Source: Aurelia coerulea (lineage: Eukaryota; Cnidaria; Scyphozoa; Semaeostomeae; Ulmaridae). Taken from it: a DNA stretch of 64,000 nucleotides. The position numbers and the translations under genes are program-made. The stretch spans positions 5,690,001-5,754,000 of the forward strand of contig CM076960.1 of assembly GCA_039566865.1 (NCBI GenBank), written 5' to 3'. Under the pieces are notes generated by a model, which saw only the letters and a program-made list of their open reading frames with translations, did not search any database and had not been told where the DNA came from. The number at the start of each line of letters is the position of its first letter. Positions within the stretch are counted from its first letter, which is position 1. Of this stretch, positions 34,597-45,111 are shown piece by piece.

Positions 34597-35854
34597 TAAC
34601 ATATTTTTCATTACAGCATTAGGAACCTTAAAATGTCATTTGCGAAGTTTCTGCTACGCAACAAGCATTAATTAGACGTATTGTCCTATATTGTTTCAAG
34701 AAGAATTGCCTCTCCTTTCCCCTAATCAGAATAGAAGTTGCTTCGTACGGCGCTGGATAGTCCACACTTTCAAAAAGACCAAAAACGCTTTGCTGGAATT
34801 TCTGTTGAGACTCACAATAACTATTATCTCTACAGAGGCTGATTTATGAAATGTTTTGTGAAATGATATACAAGGAGGTACAGGAAAACTTCTACAGATC
34901 TGAACAACATGAACATAAGAAACTCACAAGAGAATTATTGTGGCGAGAAAATGAACATTCTGACAATTGCGTGAGATTCTATAGTACACTCACTTTTTTA
35001 TAAGAAACTAAGGTCCGGGGCTGGTAGGCAGTTTCTTAAATTTTTGGGCCATTTTGCTACCAAAAGTTTCTTACGTGTTTCTTATATTTTTAATGCCAGA
35101 AGTGTAGATTTAATCTTGTTTTTTCTGAAGGGTTCCCAAATTACTCAGCAAGATCTCAAAACAAGTCAATGACATAATTCGCACTCAAAATAATGTCCAA
35201 ACAGTTGCTGTAATAACTGTACCGAGTAAAAAATATTTGATTGCGACAGGAAAAGTAAAACTGTAAATTACAAAAGTTTCTTAGCTTTTTAAATGCAGGT
35301 AGGGTTGTTTCTTAACTTTCGAAAAATTGCGCCTACCGTTTCTTATAAGTACCGTGGCTGATTTGGAAAATATGCCGCTATTTTCGAAAAACGCGGCAAA
35401 AATTGCGGTGAAATGTGCGGCCGCACGTTATAAAACGCGGCCCCACATTGTAACATGCGGCCGCACGTTGCAAGATGTGGCCGCATATATAATCTTAATA
35501 GTTTGTAGTTTTAGTCCGCAGTTTATACATGTGGTCGGTATTTCATCAAGTTGGGGCATATAAGATACGGCAAAAATGGCGGTGAAATGTGCGGCAACAC
35601 ATTATAAAGTGCGGCCGCATCATATAATGTGCGGCCACATTTTACAATGTGTGGCCGCATACTTTACCGCCAATTTTGCCGAGTTTTGTCGATCCAATTT
35701 TCAGTTTCCCGCCGGTAATCTTAAACTGCTTGCAGAAACGCTACACCACGCAGTTCTTTGGGCAAATTTTGAAATGTAATAAACTTCACAATCCTAATCA
35801 AATGCAGAGGTAAAAGCCGACGGGTGTAGCCGACTGGGACCTTCAGTAATCAGT

Positions 35855-36814
35855 ATGATACAAAATTTCTTGGAGAAGAAAATTACTTCTGCAGGACTTG
35901 AGAGATTTCTTGAAAACAACGCCATGATTTACGAGCGTGCCTTCATCCGAAGCCTAGAGCATCGTATTGTTTCCTTAGAGAAACAGCTGGATTCGAAGCA
36001 GAAGACAATCGATAAATTGTTGGAAGATCGCTTCGAAAGGGCCATGTTTCCTGATCGGGCTATGTTTTTTCCCAATTTTCATGCGGAGGAGCTCCAGGTC
36101 CCTGCCACAGTTGCAGAACACAACAGAGACAATTCTCGAGACAATTCGCTCAAACATCCATCACAAAAGACCATTGAATTGAATAAAAGGACACTGAATG
36201 CTGAAACAAAGGGCACCAAGACAATTACAACTGGAAACAAAAGCGCTTCCGTATCTTCAAGTAAACAACAATTTCAAGCAACAGAATCTGAGGAAAAATC
36301 GAAATGCAGCGGCTCAACAGACAAAAAGCGAATTGTCATCATCGGAGATTCGATGGTTAATAACATCCAGGAAAATGGTTTAAACAAACATCACCACGTC
36401 CAAATCAAGCGCCACGGTGGAGCAACAACTTTGGATGTGAAAGATTTTATCAAACCAATCGTTCGAAAAAAACCCGATCTGATAATTATTCATGCAGGAA
36501 CTAATGATTTGACTGATAATGAAGTAAAAACTGCTGAAACTCTCACCGAAATAATTGAATCAGCCAGAGATGTGTCTCCTCAGACTGAAATCGTTATTTC
36601 ATCCGTTATCACAAGACAAGACAAGCCAGGTATGCCTAAGAAAGTCAAGAATCTGAACAAAGTCATTGATGAGGTTTGTGAAAAATATAATATTAAAGTG
36701 ATGTCCAATTCAAATGTTGGTGGTGAATGCCTCAGTACTAAGAAACTACACCTAAATCAGAAAGGAAACTCTGTATTCGCAAGAAACCTTCTTAAATTTA
36801 TCAGTGATTATTGA
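35855..36814 (+). CDS. LINE ORF1: coiled coil plus SGNH/GDSL esterase domain
   Basis: 319 residues. About 20-60 form a charged heptad-rich helix (RSLEHRIVSLEKQLDSKQKT), probably a coiled coil for trimerisation. A polar low-complexity stretch follows. Residues about 155-319 are an SGNH hydrolase: block I IVIIGDSMVNN (catalytic Ser in GDS, about 163-165), a conserved Gly (KRHGGATT), block III HAGTNDL (about 214) and a C-terminal LHLNQKG in place of the usual DxxH block, with the histidine present. Esterase ORF1 proteins are known in CR1- and L2-clade LINEs, where they bind RNA and may contact lipid. The stop lies 27 bp before ORF2 and in the same frame. Confidence 0.9.
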   Translation: MIQNFLEKKITSAGLERFLENNAMIYERAFIRSLEHRIVSLEKQLDSKQKTIDKLLEDRFERAMFPDRAMFFPNFHAEELQVPATVAEHNRDNSRDNSLKHPSQKTIELNKRTLNAETKGTKTITTGNKSASVSSSKQQFQATESEEKSKCSGSTDKKRIVIIGDSMVNNIQENGLNKHHHVQIKRHGGATTLDVKDFIKPIVRKKPDLIIIHAGTNDLTDNEVKTAETLTEIIESARDVSPQTEIVISSVITRQDKPGMPKKVKNLNKVIDEVCEKYNIKVMSNSNVGGECLSTKKLHLNQKGNSVFARNLLKFISDY

Positions 36815-36841
36815 ACTGTTGAGAATGATAATCAACCTATT

Positions 36842-39760
36842 ATGGCTAGCGGCATCGGCATTACCCAGTTGAATATAATTGATACATACATAGGGGTGGA
36901 ACAGGGGGGCTCTACCAACGTTTATAGCGTCCAGACTCCTCTACCTACTCCACAAAATGTATCTCCCAAACGATCTAAATCGATGAGTTTTGCCAAAGGG
37001 ATGGTCATTGCATCCCTTAATACAAATAGTCTGCCCCTGCATAAAGACGAAGTATCGTCATTTATCAACGAAAAGGGGATTCATGTTCTTGCCCTAAACG
37101 AAACGAAAGTCGAAAGGAAAATGGGGGATAATCTATTAAATATCAAAGGTTATAAAATAGAAAGGGAGGATCGAAACAAAAGAGGGGGCGGAGTTGCAAT
37201 CTATGTTAAAAGCAGTATAAATCATGCTCGATGGAAAGACATACCCCTTGATGGTCTTGAGCTGGTTTGCATAGAAATCAAACCTGTAAAAGCTTCTCCT
37301 TTTACTTTACCTCCTTCTGGTTCAACGGGTACTGCTGATGCTGACACTGGTAGTAATATATGTAAGCACATGGTCGATTTGTATGAAGCGTATGGCCTAA
37401 AACAGCTAATAAAAGAGCCTACTAGGGAAACTCTTCATACGTCTACCCTAATTGACCACGTGGCAGTTAGTGATCCGAGGAATATGGTTGATTCTGGGGT
37501 TCTAAAAATTGCCATGAGTGATCACTACATGGTTTATTGCGTTCGGAAGTTCCGTGGAGCATTGACAAGGCAACATAAGAAAATTACGACCCGTCAGATG
37601 AAAAATTTTAATGAAACTAGTTTCCTTGCTGACATCTCTTCTGTAGACTGGAATTTAATTATTCAGAGCAGTGCAGATCTTGATTCGGCTGTGGAGAACT
37701 GGACAAATATGCTTTCGCTGATAATAGAAAAGCATGCACCTATGCGTCAACGCAGAGTCTCTGATAGATATTGCCCTTGGATTACCTCTGATCTAAAAGC
37801 CACTATAAGGTCCAGGGACAAACTTAAGAAGTCTGCGATAAAAAATGGGTCTGCGCTGTTAATGCAAGCGTACCGACACGTTAGAAACAGGGCAAATAGT
37901 TTAAACACCAAACTGAAAAAGGCGTATTTTTCACAAAAAATTGCCAATTGTCAGGGTAACATGAAAGAAACTTGGAAAACCATTAACCAGCTAATTAATA
38001 AACATTCCAAAACGACCAATATCTCTTCCCTAGTGGTTGATGAGACTTGCCTGACAAAAAGCAGTGAAATCGCAGATTCTATGAACGACTATTTTTGCAA
38101 GATTGGTGGCAAACTTAGTTCGAAGATACCAAACGCAGAAAATCCACTTCTCAATGGGGATTATTCAATAAACGAAAACCATGCGCGCTTTCACTTTCAA
38201 ATGATTCGCCCTGACGAACTTGGCAAAATTATGAATAAGTTTAAAACATCTCATAGTTCTGGCATTGACGGTATATCAAGTTCATTTCTCAAAATTGGGA
38301 TGCCTGTTCTTGCACCTTCATTGTGTAGTATATTCAATACGTCCATTTCACAAGGTCGATTCCCAGGAAACTGGAAGATTGCGAGGGTCTCACCTATCTA
38401 CAAAGATGGCTCCACCGAAGATAGATCTAACTATAGACCTATTTCTGTGCTTCCTATAGTTTCAAGATTATTTGAAAAGATAGTATTCGATCAGGTATTT
38501 AATTATTTCACTGAGAATGAATTTTTCTACTCAGACCAGTCGGGTTTCAGGCTTTTTCACTCCGTACTGACATGCTTACTAAAGTGTACCAATGACTGGT
38601 ATCTAAATTTCGATAAAGGGCTTTTTTCTGGAGTCACTTTCATCGACTTAAAGAAAGCCTTTGACACTGTTGATCACGACATTCTCATCGCTAAGCTGCG
38701 TTTCTATGGAGTTGAAGGCGTTGAGCTTGACTGGTTCATATCATACCTAAGTAATAGGAAGCAATGCTGTAAGGTAAATGGCAATATATCTGAAATACAG
38801 GACATCAAATTTGGGGTGCCTCAGGGCTCTTGCCTTGGTCCACTCCTATTTTTGATCTATATTAATGACTTGCCGTTTGCCTTACAAAGAACTAAGGTCA
38901 CAATGTATGCAGATGACACAAGCATTTCCTATTCCTCGAAATCTATCTCCGACCTGAGCAATGCTATCAACTCAGATCTTCAGAATCTTTGTTCGTGGCT
39001 ACAGGGAAATAAACTGTCTCTTAATGTCGCAAAGACACAGAGCATGATCCTTGGTACCGCACCCAACCTCAGAAAACTAGATTACAATGATTCAACTAAT
39101 CTTCCCACCTTTCAAATAAATGACGAAAAGATTGAATCCACGGGAAAAATTAAATATCTTGGGGTACAAATTGATCCATTACTAAATTGGAAAGAGCAAA
39201 TCAACGTTGCTATCGGTAAGATTTCACGAGGAATAGGAATGCTGAAGTATTCCAAGAAATATCTCTCGTTGGAAACCATCCAAAGGATGTATTTTAGCAT
39301 AGTAGACTCGCATTTTAGATATTGTTGCTCTGTTTGGGGATGTGCAGGTGATACCACACTAAGAAAATTGCAAATGCTGCAAAATCGAGCAGCGCGTGTC
39401 GTTACAAACAGTCCCTTCGATCAATCATCGCTGCCATTAATATCACAACTAGGGTGGTTAACAGTCAAAGAAATGATCGACTTCGAGACAGCTTGTATAG
39501 TATATAAAGCCTTGAATGGGCTTGCACCCCCTTACATGCAGTCAATGTTTCACAAATTGTCCGATTCTTGCAATCGGACCTTACGTAATACCAGTACTGA
39601 CCTCAGGATTCCACTCTGTAAGACCTCAAATGGGCAGCGGAGCTTTTCGTATCGAGGAGTTACTGTTTGGAACCAGCTGAGCAATGAAATAAAAACTGCT
39701 CCTTCGCTAGCCACTTTCAAAACGAGGCTAAAAGCATTTTTGAAAGATCAAAGAGGCTGA
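36842..39760 (+). CDS. LINE ORF2: endonuclease (shortened) plus reverse transcriptase
   Basis: 972 residues, uninterrupted. The apurinic-type endonuclease starts near M54 (VIASLNTNSL), with catalytic LALNETK (E87), later STLIDHV (D205) and MSDHYM (D227-H228). The middle, between KPVKASPF (about 154) and DLYEAYGL (about 179), is far shorter than in relatives and lacks the usual YRPP and GDxN blocks. RT motifs follow: WKIARVSPIYKDGS (about 507), FIDLKKAFDTVDH (about 600), GVPQGSCLGPLLF (about 658), MYADDTS (YADD near 689), LNVAKT and KYLGVQID. The C-terminus ends WNQLSNEIKTAPSLATFKTR plus about 13 residues. The RT looks intact, but the endonuclease gap probably prevents normal target cutting. 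M54 could be an alternative start. Confidence 0.9.
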   Translation: MASGIGITQLNIIDTYIGVEQGGSTNVYSVQTPLPTPQNVSPKRSKSMSFAKGMVIASLNTNSLPLHKDEVSSFINEKGIHVLALNETKVERKMGDNLLNIKGYKIEREDRNKRGGGVAIYVKSSINHARWKDIPLDGLELVCIEIKPVKASPFTLPPSGSTGTADADTGSNICKHMVDLYEAYGLKQLIKEPTRETLHTSTLIDHVAVSDPRNMVDSGVLKIAMSDHYMVYCVRKFRGALTRQHKKITTRQMKNFNETSFLADISSVDWNLIIQSSADLDSAVENWTNMLSLIIEKHAPMRQRRVSDRYCPWITSDLKATIRSRDKLKKSAIKNGSALLMQAYRHVRNRANSLNTKLKKAYFSQKIANCQGNMKETWKTINQLINKHSKTTNISSLVVDETCLTKSSEIADSMNDYFCKIGGKLSSKIPNAENPLLNGDYSINENHARFHFQMIRPDELGKIMNKFKTSHSSGIDGISSSFLKIGMPVLAPSLCSIFNTSISQGRFPGNWKIARVSPIYKDGSTEDRSNYRPISVLPIVSRLFEKIVFDQVFNYFTENEFFYSDQSGFRLFHSVLTCLLKCTNDWYLNFDKGLFSGVTFIDLKKAFDTVDHDILIAKLRFYGVEGVELDWFISYLSNRKQCCKVNGNISEIQDIKFGVPQGSCLGPLLFLIYINDLPFALQRTKVTMYADDTSISYSSKSISDLSNAINSDLQNLCSWLQGNKLSLNVAKTQSMILGTAPNLRKLDYNDSTNLPTFQINDEKIESTGKIKYLGVQIDPLLNWKEQINVAIGKISRGIGMLKYSKKYLSLETIQRMYFSIVDSHFRYCCSVWGCAGDTTLRKLQMLQNRAARVVTNSPFDQSSLPLISQLGWLTVKEMIDFETACIVYKALNGLAPPYMQSMFHKLSDSCNRTLRNTSTDLRIPLCKTSNGQRSFSYRGVTVWNQLSNEIKTAPSLATFKTRLKAFLKDQRG

Positions 39761-40490
39761 TAATCTAATTCAACATTCAGCACATACGTTTGACTTCCGA
39801 GTCCCTTTATTTTTACATATATTTCTTTCTTTTATGTAGGATCTTCAAGTTTATTTGTAATATCATGTATTTAGGTTAGTTATGTTTTTAAGCAGGGCAC
39901 ATTGTAAATCAGTTAATTTATATTTACTGAATGTATTTAACCCTGTTAAAATAAATCAAAATGAAATGAAATGAAATGAATGCTTTCTGTCTGCTCTCAG
40001 GCTTTTTATATTTCTTTAAAAAGGCACTGCTCCATAGAACGCACTTTATAAATTACTGATTGCACAACACAAGGAAATTCCTTCTCTGAGGTACTTTGCA
40101 GACCACGAGGGACAAATTCTTCGTTGAAATGTGCGGCCGCATTTTTACAAAAACGCGGCTAAAATCACGGCAAAACATGCGGCCGCATGTTACAATGTGG
40201 GGCCGCGTTTTATAAAATGCGGCCGCACATTTCACCGTAATTTTTGCCGCGTTTTTCGAAAATGGCGGCATATTTTACAAACTATGAACATTATATATGC
40301 GGCCGCATCTTGCAACGTGCGGCCGCATGTTACAATGTGGGGCCGCGTTTTAAAACATGCGGCCGCACATTTTACCGCCATTTTTGCCGCGTTTTTCGAA
40401 AATGGCGGCATATTTTCCAAATCAGCCACGGTATATAAGCGGTTTCTTATAAACAAATGAGTGTATGCTATTAAAAATATGTAACCATAC

Positions 40491-40628
40491 CTTGGGAACA
40501 CATCTGCCACTAGGAAATGGCCAGATTCTGCCCCCATCACAAAATCCTGTCGAGCAGTCGGAGTTCTTTCTGCATCCTTCAAGGAATCTACAGACAATAA
40601 CAAAAATTGCGACATGCAGCAGCTTCAT
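40491..40628 (-). CDS. gene B exon 1: signal peptide and first cysteine motif
   Basis: 46 codons from ATG at 40628. Residues 1-18 (MKLLHVAIFVIVCRFLEG) form a signal peptide. Then CRKNSDCSTGFCDGG and SGRCVPK repeat the CxxNxxCxxGxC spacing seen in exon 2. The donor CCCAAG|GTATGG closes the exon in phase 0, matching exon 2 at 29044. The product should be secreted. The intron between is about 11.4 kb and mostly transposons. A TATA-like GATATAACATAT lies about 35 bp upstream of the ATG. A palindrome-array transposon sits about 380 bp upstream. Confidence 0.75.
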
Positions 40629-41010
40629 TTCTAACTCGTGTTGTGCTTCATATGTCGGGATATGTTATATCAAAGCAAAGTAAGACACTGTTTCCACGGG
40701 ATCGGATCCAGATTTGTTGCGCAAACAAAATGGTGACCCTATTAATTTGACACATTGCGTTTCAACTTTGTATTTACCGAATCAACGATGGGGCTCACGA
40801 TGGATGCATGTCGTTGCTATTGGTTCTCCTCTTGTTCTCAACGGTCAAGTTAATTTGCATATTACATCATTGAAGAAAATTGTTGGTGCGAATGTGATAT
40901 GGAGCCTTTTTGGGGGGATTCCTATATAATTTCAACTTTGCCTGTTCATGTTATCAATTGTTTGCACAAGAAACTGTCGGGATTTAAATCTGCTTTGAAA
41001 TGTGCGCCTA

Positions 41011-42464
41011 TGGAACGCCGTTTGCACAAAAATGACATAAACATAGTTTATGTTACATAAACTATGTTTATGTGCACATAAACTATGTTTATGTACATAA
41101 ACTGTGTTTATGTGCACATAAACATAGTTTATGTACATAAACATAGTTTATGTCCAATATTGTGCACATAAACCTAGTTTATGTACATAAACTATGTTTA
41201 TGTGCACATAAACATAGTTTATGTACATAAACATAGTTTATGTCCATTTTTGTGCAAACGGCGTCATAGTCATTGTTCTAGAAGGCGTCATAATCATAGT
41301 CATAATGAGTCCCTGTAGCGTCACGTCGGTAACAATAGCGGAACTTATCGCATTCAGAACACCTGTGCAATGTGATCCAGATTTCCATTCGTAGCCTGAG
41401 GTATTATTTCAAGTTAGGCACACAAAGTGTACTTTAGGCCTCTTTCTTAGCACAGTAAGGGCACAAAATAGCACTAAATTTCAAATTCAAATTTCTTAGC
41501 TTGCACTCACTCGATTTTCATGATCTTCGTTTTGTTTGAAAGATTAAACCTTGCAGAATATGTACTGAAAAAGTCGGTTGAAAATTTTATCTTGAGATGT
41601 GCAAATTTTGCGAATTAATAATGGTTACCAAACGTTTAAAAAAGACTAAAGAACTGAATCATGAAACGCTTTTTCAACATTAAAAACCAAAAATCTATGT
41701 TTCAGACTTCTTGTAAACCCTATTGCAGAATCAAATTTAATCTATTGTGAACACTTTTGCAAAAGGGCTAAGTAGACTAAGCTCTCAAATAACTTTGGCA
41801 AAATTTTTACGTCGTCACGAATTTTATACGGGCACCTCAACTTAAACTACCGAGTCGCTCCCCTGGGCTCTGAACTTTGTATTTCGATTTCTTAACTTTA
41901 GGCCTAATTCTTCGCGAACAAGACTCCTGGTTTAGTTTCTTAGTATTCATAAAATTAATTTTACCGTTAATCATAATTTATTTAGGACCGAAAACGCAAA
42001 AACGTAATTTCCATACTTTCCAACAATATTCGAAATAAATCTGTGCAAGATTGACGCGACACGAGCTGTCTTTCCCCTCTTCTAACCGACTTCACTCTAA
42101 ATTCTCCCAAGCATTCACAAGAAAGAGTGCCGTAATTTGCAAACTGATCCTCGGGGAATAATTTAGACGCGTCTCAGAACAATGGGCACCACGCCGTTTG
42201 CACAAAAATGGACATAAACTATGTTTATGTACATAAACTATGTTTATGTACATAAACTATGTTTATGTGCACATAAACATAGTTTATGTACATAAACATA
42301 GTTTATGTCCATTTTTGTGCACATAAACATAGTTTATGTACATAAACTATGTTTATGTGCACATAAACTATGTTTATGTTACATAAACTGAGTTTATGTG
42401 CACATAAACATAGTTTATGTAACATAAACTATGTTTATGTCATTTTTGTGCAAACGGCGTTCCA
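41011..42464. mobile_element. palindrome-array transposon, 1454 bp
   Basis: The outer ends TGGAACGCCGTTTGCACA and its complement are flanked by TA on both sides (41009-41010, 42465-42466). Each end carries an array of the 19-bp palindrome ACATAAACTATGTTTATGT or its variants: about 10 copies at 41030-41243 and about 11 at 42210-42441. Each array is closed inward by an inverted CGCCGTTTGCACAAAAATG. The middle (41270-42185) is unique AT-rich sequence with no ORF. The extra match TGGA/TCCA outside ACGCCG occurs only for the outermost pair, supporting one element rather than two. Confidence 0.8.
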
Positions 42465-42510
42465 TACTGGTCCCATCCGTGAACTTTACAATTCAGTTCA
42501 TGAATTTACA

Positions 42511-42860
42511 GGCCCTTTACATGAGAAATTTCAACACGGGTTGAGTTGAACACGGGTTGAGTTTCAACTCGGTTGACGGTGTAAGCCTTCATCGCGTTTA
42601 CATGAAGGAGGCCGAGTTGAAACTCAACATGGGTTCAACTCAACTCGGCAACTCAACCCGTGTTGAAATTTCAACACGGGTTGAAAATCTCATTTAAACG
42701 CAAACATTTTTCAGTTCGGGGCGAGATTAGAATGCGAACAATGGAGATCGAATCTATTTCCGCAATCATTCAAATATTTGAGTGGGCTCACATTCCTTCT
42801 TCTATTGTTTCCAACCATGTGACCTAATCTCAACCCGTTACATTTATCATGTAAAGGGCC
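42511..42860. mobile_element. TIR element with GGCCCTTTACATGA ends, 350 bp
   Basis: GGCCCTTTACATGAGAAATT and ATTTATCATGTAAAGGGCC are inverted. The interior is dense in palindromic gttgagttgaa/aactcaac motifs (42540-42690). A distant relative with GGGCCTGTTTATAT ends is at 55207. No target duplication identified. Confidence 0.75.
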
Positions 42861-44002
42861 TCAGACATGCGTCGTTCTAAAGAAAAACTTCAAATTACAT
42901 CTGCCTAATAAAAGTTATTCATAAGCGAAATAATTTGCTTGGGCTGTCTTGCAATTTTCATTATTTGAATCCTTGAATGAAATGTTTTTTGTATCAATAT
43001 TCATCTCTCTCGACGTTATTACGAAACATCCAATCCAATCCCAAGAATACAAGAATGCTCCTTGCTTGGCTTGGTGTACTTTTGAATATAGGAGTCATTT
43101 GTCGTACATAGCCGAATGCTCGTGGCCCATGGCCGAAACAGCCAAAGCCTGATTTTTATTGACCAATCCAATGTCTTGTCCAAAATCGAAGAAGACAAGC
43201 GAAACCCGTGAAGATTTTTCTAAATCTTACCTACCTTTATAAAACCCAGCCAGGACAAAAAACTGCTTGAAATTCCTCGAATTTGTTTCAAAGAAATCTA
43301 CTCTCCAGATGAGTGGGTATACAAGTTTGGATGCCGGTTAAATTATCTCCAGGTTTTTGCGGAGTTATTGCTTCTCAGATAGACAAAATCGGCGAAGGCT
43401 TCTCGAGGCCTGTTTACGCCACTTCAAGTCAGGTGATAAACCTCAAAACTCTAGATAAAACCTCTTTTGACTTTTATAACTTATTTCGCAATAAGCAAAC
43501 TTGTGCCATGAATGCAAAGATAGTGCAATACAGAAAGTTCCCTTGAGTATTGCCACATGACCTGAAATGCGTGAACAAGCCTTTGTAAACTTTTTCAATT
43601 CATATAGAAACGGTAGGGGCAATGCATGTTGAACAAAAGAAAATTTAGCGGAAAAACAATAGCAAGAACAATTGAAAACGCAGATTTTGGCTCCCTGACC
43701 TGACCTCTGGTTTGGAGGTAAACGCAAATTTGGACTCTCAAGATTAATATTCCAACTCTCAATGCACCAATCACAACAAACAAGGTATTAATTAACATGG
43801 GCGATGATGCACCATGCACTCATTTTACCTTCCCTGTGCAACAGCAGCATAAATGGGAAACAATTACTTTGGGGCACCCTGCAGAGTTGTTTTATGATTG
43901 GCGACCTTCAAATAGAAACTGACCTGAGGCATGCCAAACTACATAAAAGCGATAGCATGACCAGACTTGAAACGAGGATATAGCACTGCATATCCATATC
44001 GA
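42861..44002. other. no recognisable feature
   Basis: Scattered short frames only; no splice-bounded coding stretch or paired repeat ends that I can support. Confidence 0.45.
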
Positions 44003-44190
44003 AATAGACCATTTTAGCTATACTGAAAGGAATCAGAACCGAACAGCATTTTGCTACATTTTGTAGAATTTTCGAATGTGTACAATAGTGATAGAAGCTC
44101 TAAAGCCACTCGATCGAACGTCGTGTATCAAAATGTATAAAAATAACGCTCGATCCTGGTTCTTTTGTAAAATAGCTAAACGGTCTATTA
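44003..44190. mobile_element. small TIR element, 188 bp
   Basis: AATAGACCATTTTAGCTATA at the left and AAAATAGCTAAACGGTCTATT at the right, with caga(a)ccgaa/tggttct pairing further in. No clear duplication. Confidence 0.6.
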
Positions 44191-44718
44191 CAGGTGGTGG
44201 AGAGGATTTCAGTTCTAGCTGAATTGTATGGAATTCATTTGGTCACAAGTTCTAAGTGATAAAAATAACGGTTTATCATAGATTTGCTTCATAATATGTT
44301 AATAACAAATTAGTACGAATTGTATTGCTCGATTTTATCGTATATCATAAGACAAATTGCAAAATATTCATCCAATCTTTGTTACTAAGTGGAAAGTCAT
44401 CACAAATTACAATAAACGAGTAGAATACAGTTATTCCGTGTTGATACAAATCTTACCAGGGTAAACACAATTACGAAGTCAATTAAATAGTTATAAATGA
44501 ATACACCCCTACTGAAAGACCACACAGCATACAAAGGTACGCTGAGTGTACCAAACTGTCTTTTAAAGACTATTCCTTGGAGTGAATTAAAAAGGGCAGT
44601 TGGACGTGATCCTGCGCCTGAAATTTCAACTAAAAGTTAGGAGCATCCACAGCCAATTGAGACTTTTTGACAAAGATAATGGCATATGTCCATCTTGTTG
44701 CATCGCAGTTGTTCTTAA

Positions 44719-45018
44719 AGGGGCTCCGTCGTCAAAATGTAAACAAAGCGATGATTTTTGCAGTTTTTTTAAGGTGATATCACACAGGATATTCGTATTT
44801 TTTATCAAAATGAAAGTTGCTATTTGGGCATTAATCATTGCACTTAACTAAGGAACAAACCAAACATTCAGATCTTCTACGATTGCTCGGATATAAGTCG
44901 CTTTTGGTGGCTTGTGTGAAGCCACCAAACAAACTGCACAGAACAATGGATGAACAATAGTTAATCCCCGACACGTGCGAGTTTACGGATTTGTTTACTG
45001 TTTGACGACGGAGCCACT
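44719..45018. mobile_element. TTAA-type MITE, AGGGGCTCCGTCG ends, 300 bp
   Basis: TTAA|AGGGGCTCCGTCGTCAAA and TGACGACGGAGCCACT|TTAA (TTAA 44715-44718, 45019-45022). The pairs atgtaaacaaag and tttgtttac continue the TIR. A second right end, GACGGAGCCCCT|TTAA, lies at 45588-45603 without its partner. Confidence 0.85.
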
Positions 45019-45111
45019 TTAACAATCTTGCAGATTGAATTGAATATACAATCAATCAATCAATGTTAATTTTATGGCTTTACTGGCACGTGCCAGAATG
45101 TTTGTTTTTGT

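Larger units (their letters stand above)
35700..39990 (+). mobile_element. near full-length CR1/L2-type LINE
   Basis: ORF1 (35855) and ORF2 (36842) are both open. The 3' UTR runs from 39761 to a TGAAA-type tail (aaatgaaatgaaatgaaatg, 39959-39979). The 5' edge is placed at about 35.70-35.80 kb, where the GCGGCCGC repeats stop; exact ends and target duplication are unclear. Two open ORFs imply a young copy. Confidence 0.85.
35350..40433. mobile_element. middle element of the nest, GCGGCCGC-rich subterminal repeats
   Basis: TACCGTGGCTGATTTGGAAA at the left is mirrored at 40414-40433. TATAAG flanks both ends (35344-35349, 40434-40439). Alternatively the duplication is just TA. Subterminal arrays of the palindrome tGCGGCCGCa spaced by about 20 bp occupy 35400-35690 and 40125-40400. 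A LINE splits the two halves. No transposase remains. Confidence 0.8.
34987..40463. mobile_element. outer TA-type element of a triple nest
   Basis: TA|CACTCACTTTTTTATAAG at the left and TTATAAACAAATGAGTG|TA at the right (TA 34985-34986, 40464-40465). Only 34987-35349 and 40434-40463 belong to it; the rest is a later insertion. The interior repeats gtttctta motifs. It lies in gene B intron 1, ending 28 bp from exon 1. Confidence 0.7.

Noticed and set aside
35576..35779. Cys/His-rich ORF (repeating MCGRTLQ-like units)
   Set aside because: It is a translation of GCGGCCGC subterminal repeats. The same frames appear near 40.1-40.6 kb, and they are not zinc fingers.
41022..42450. CRISPR-like array of palindromic repeats
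   Set aside because: Units are nearly contiguous with no unique spacers, the context is eukaryotic, and the arrays are the ends of a TIR element.
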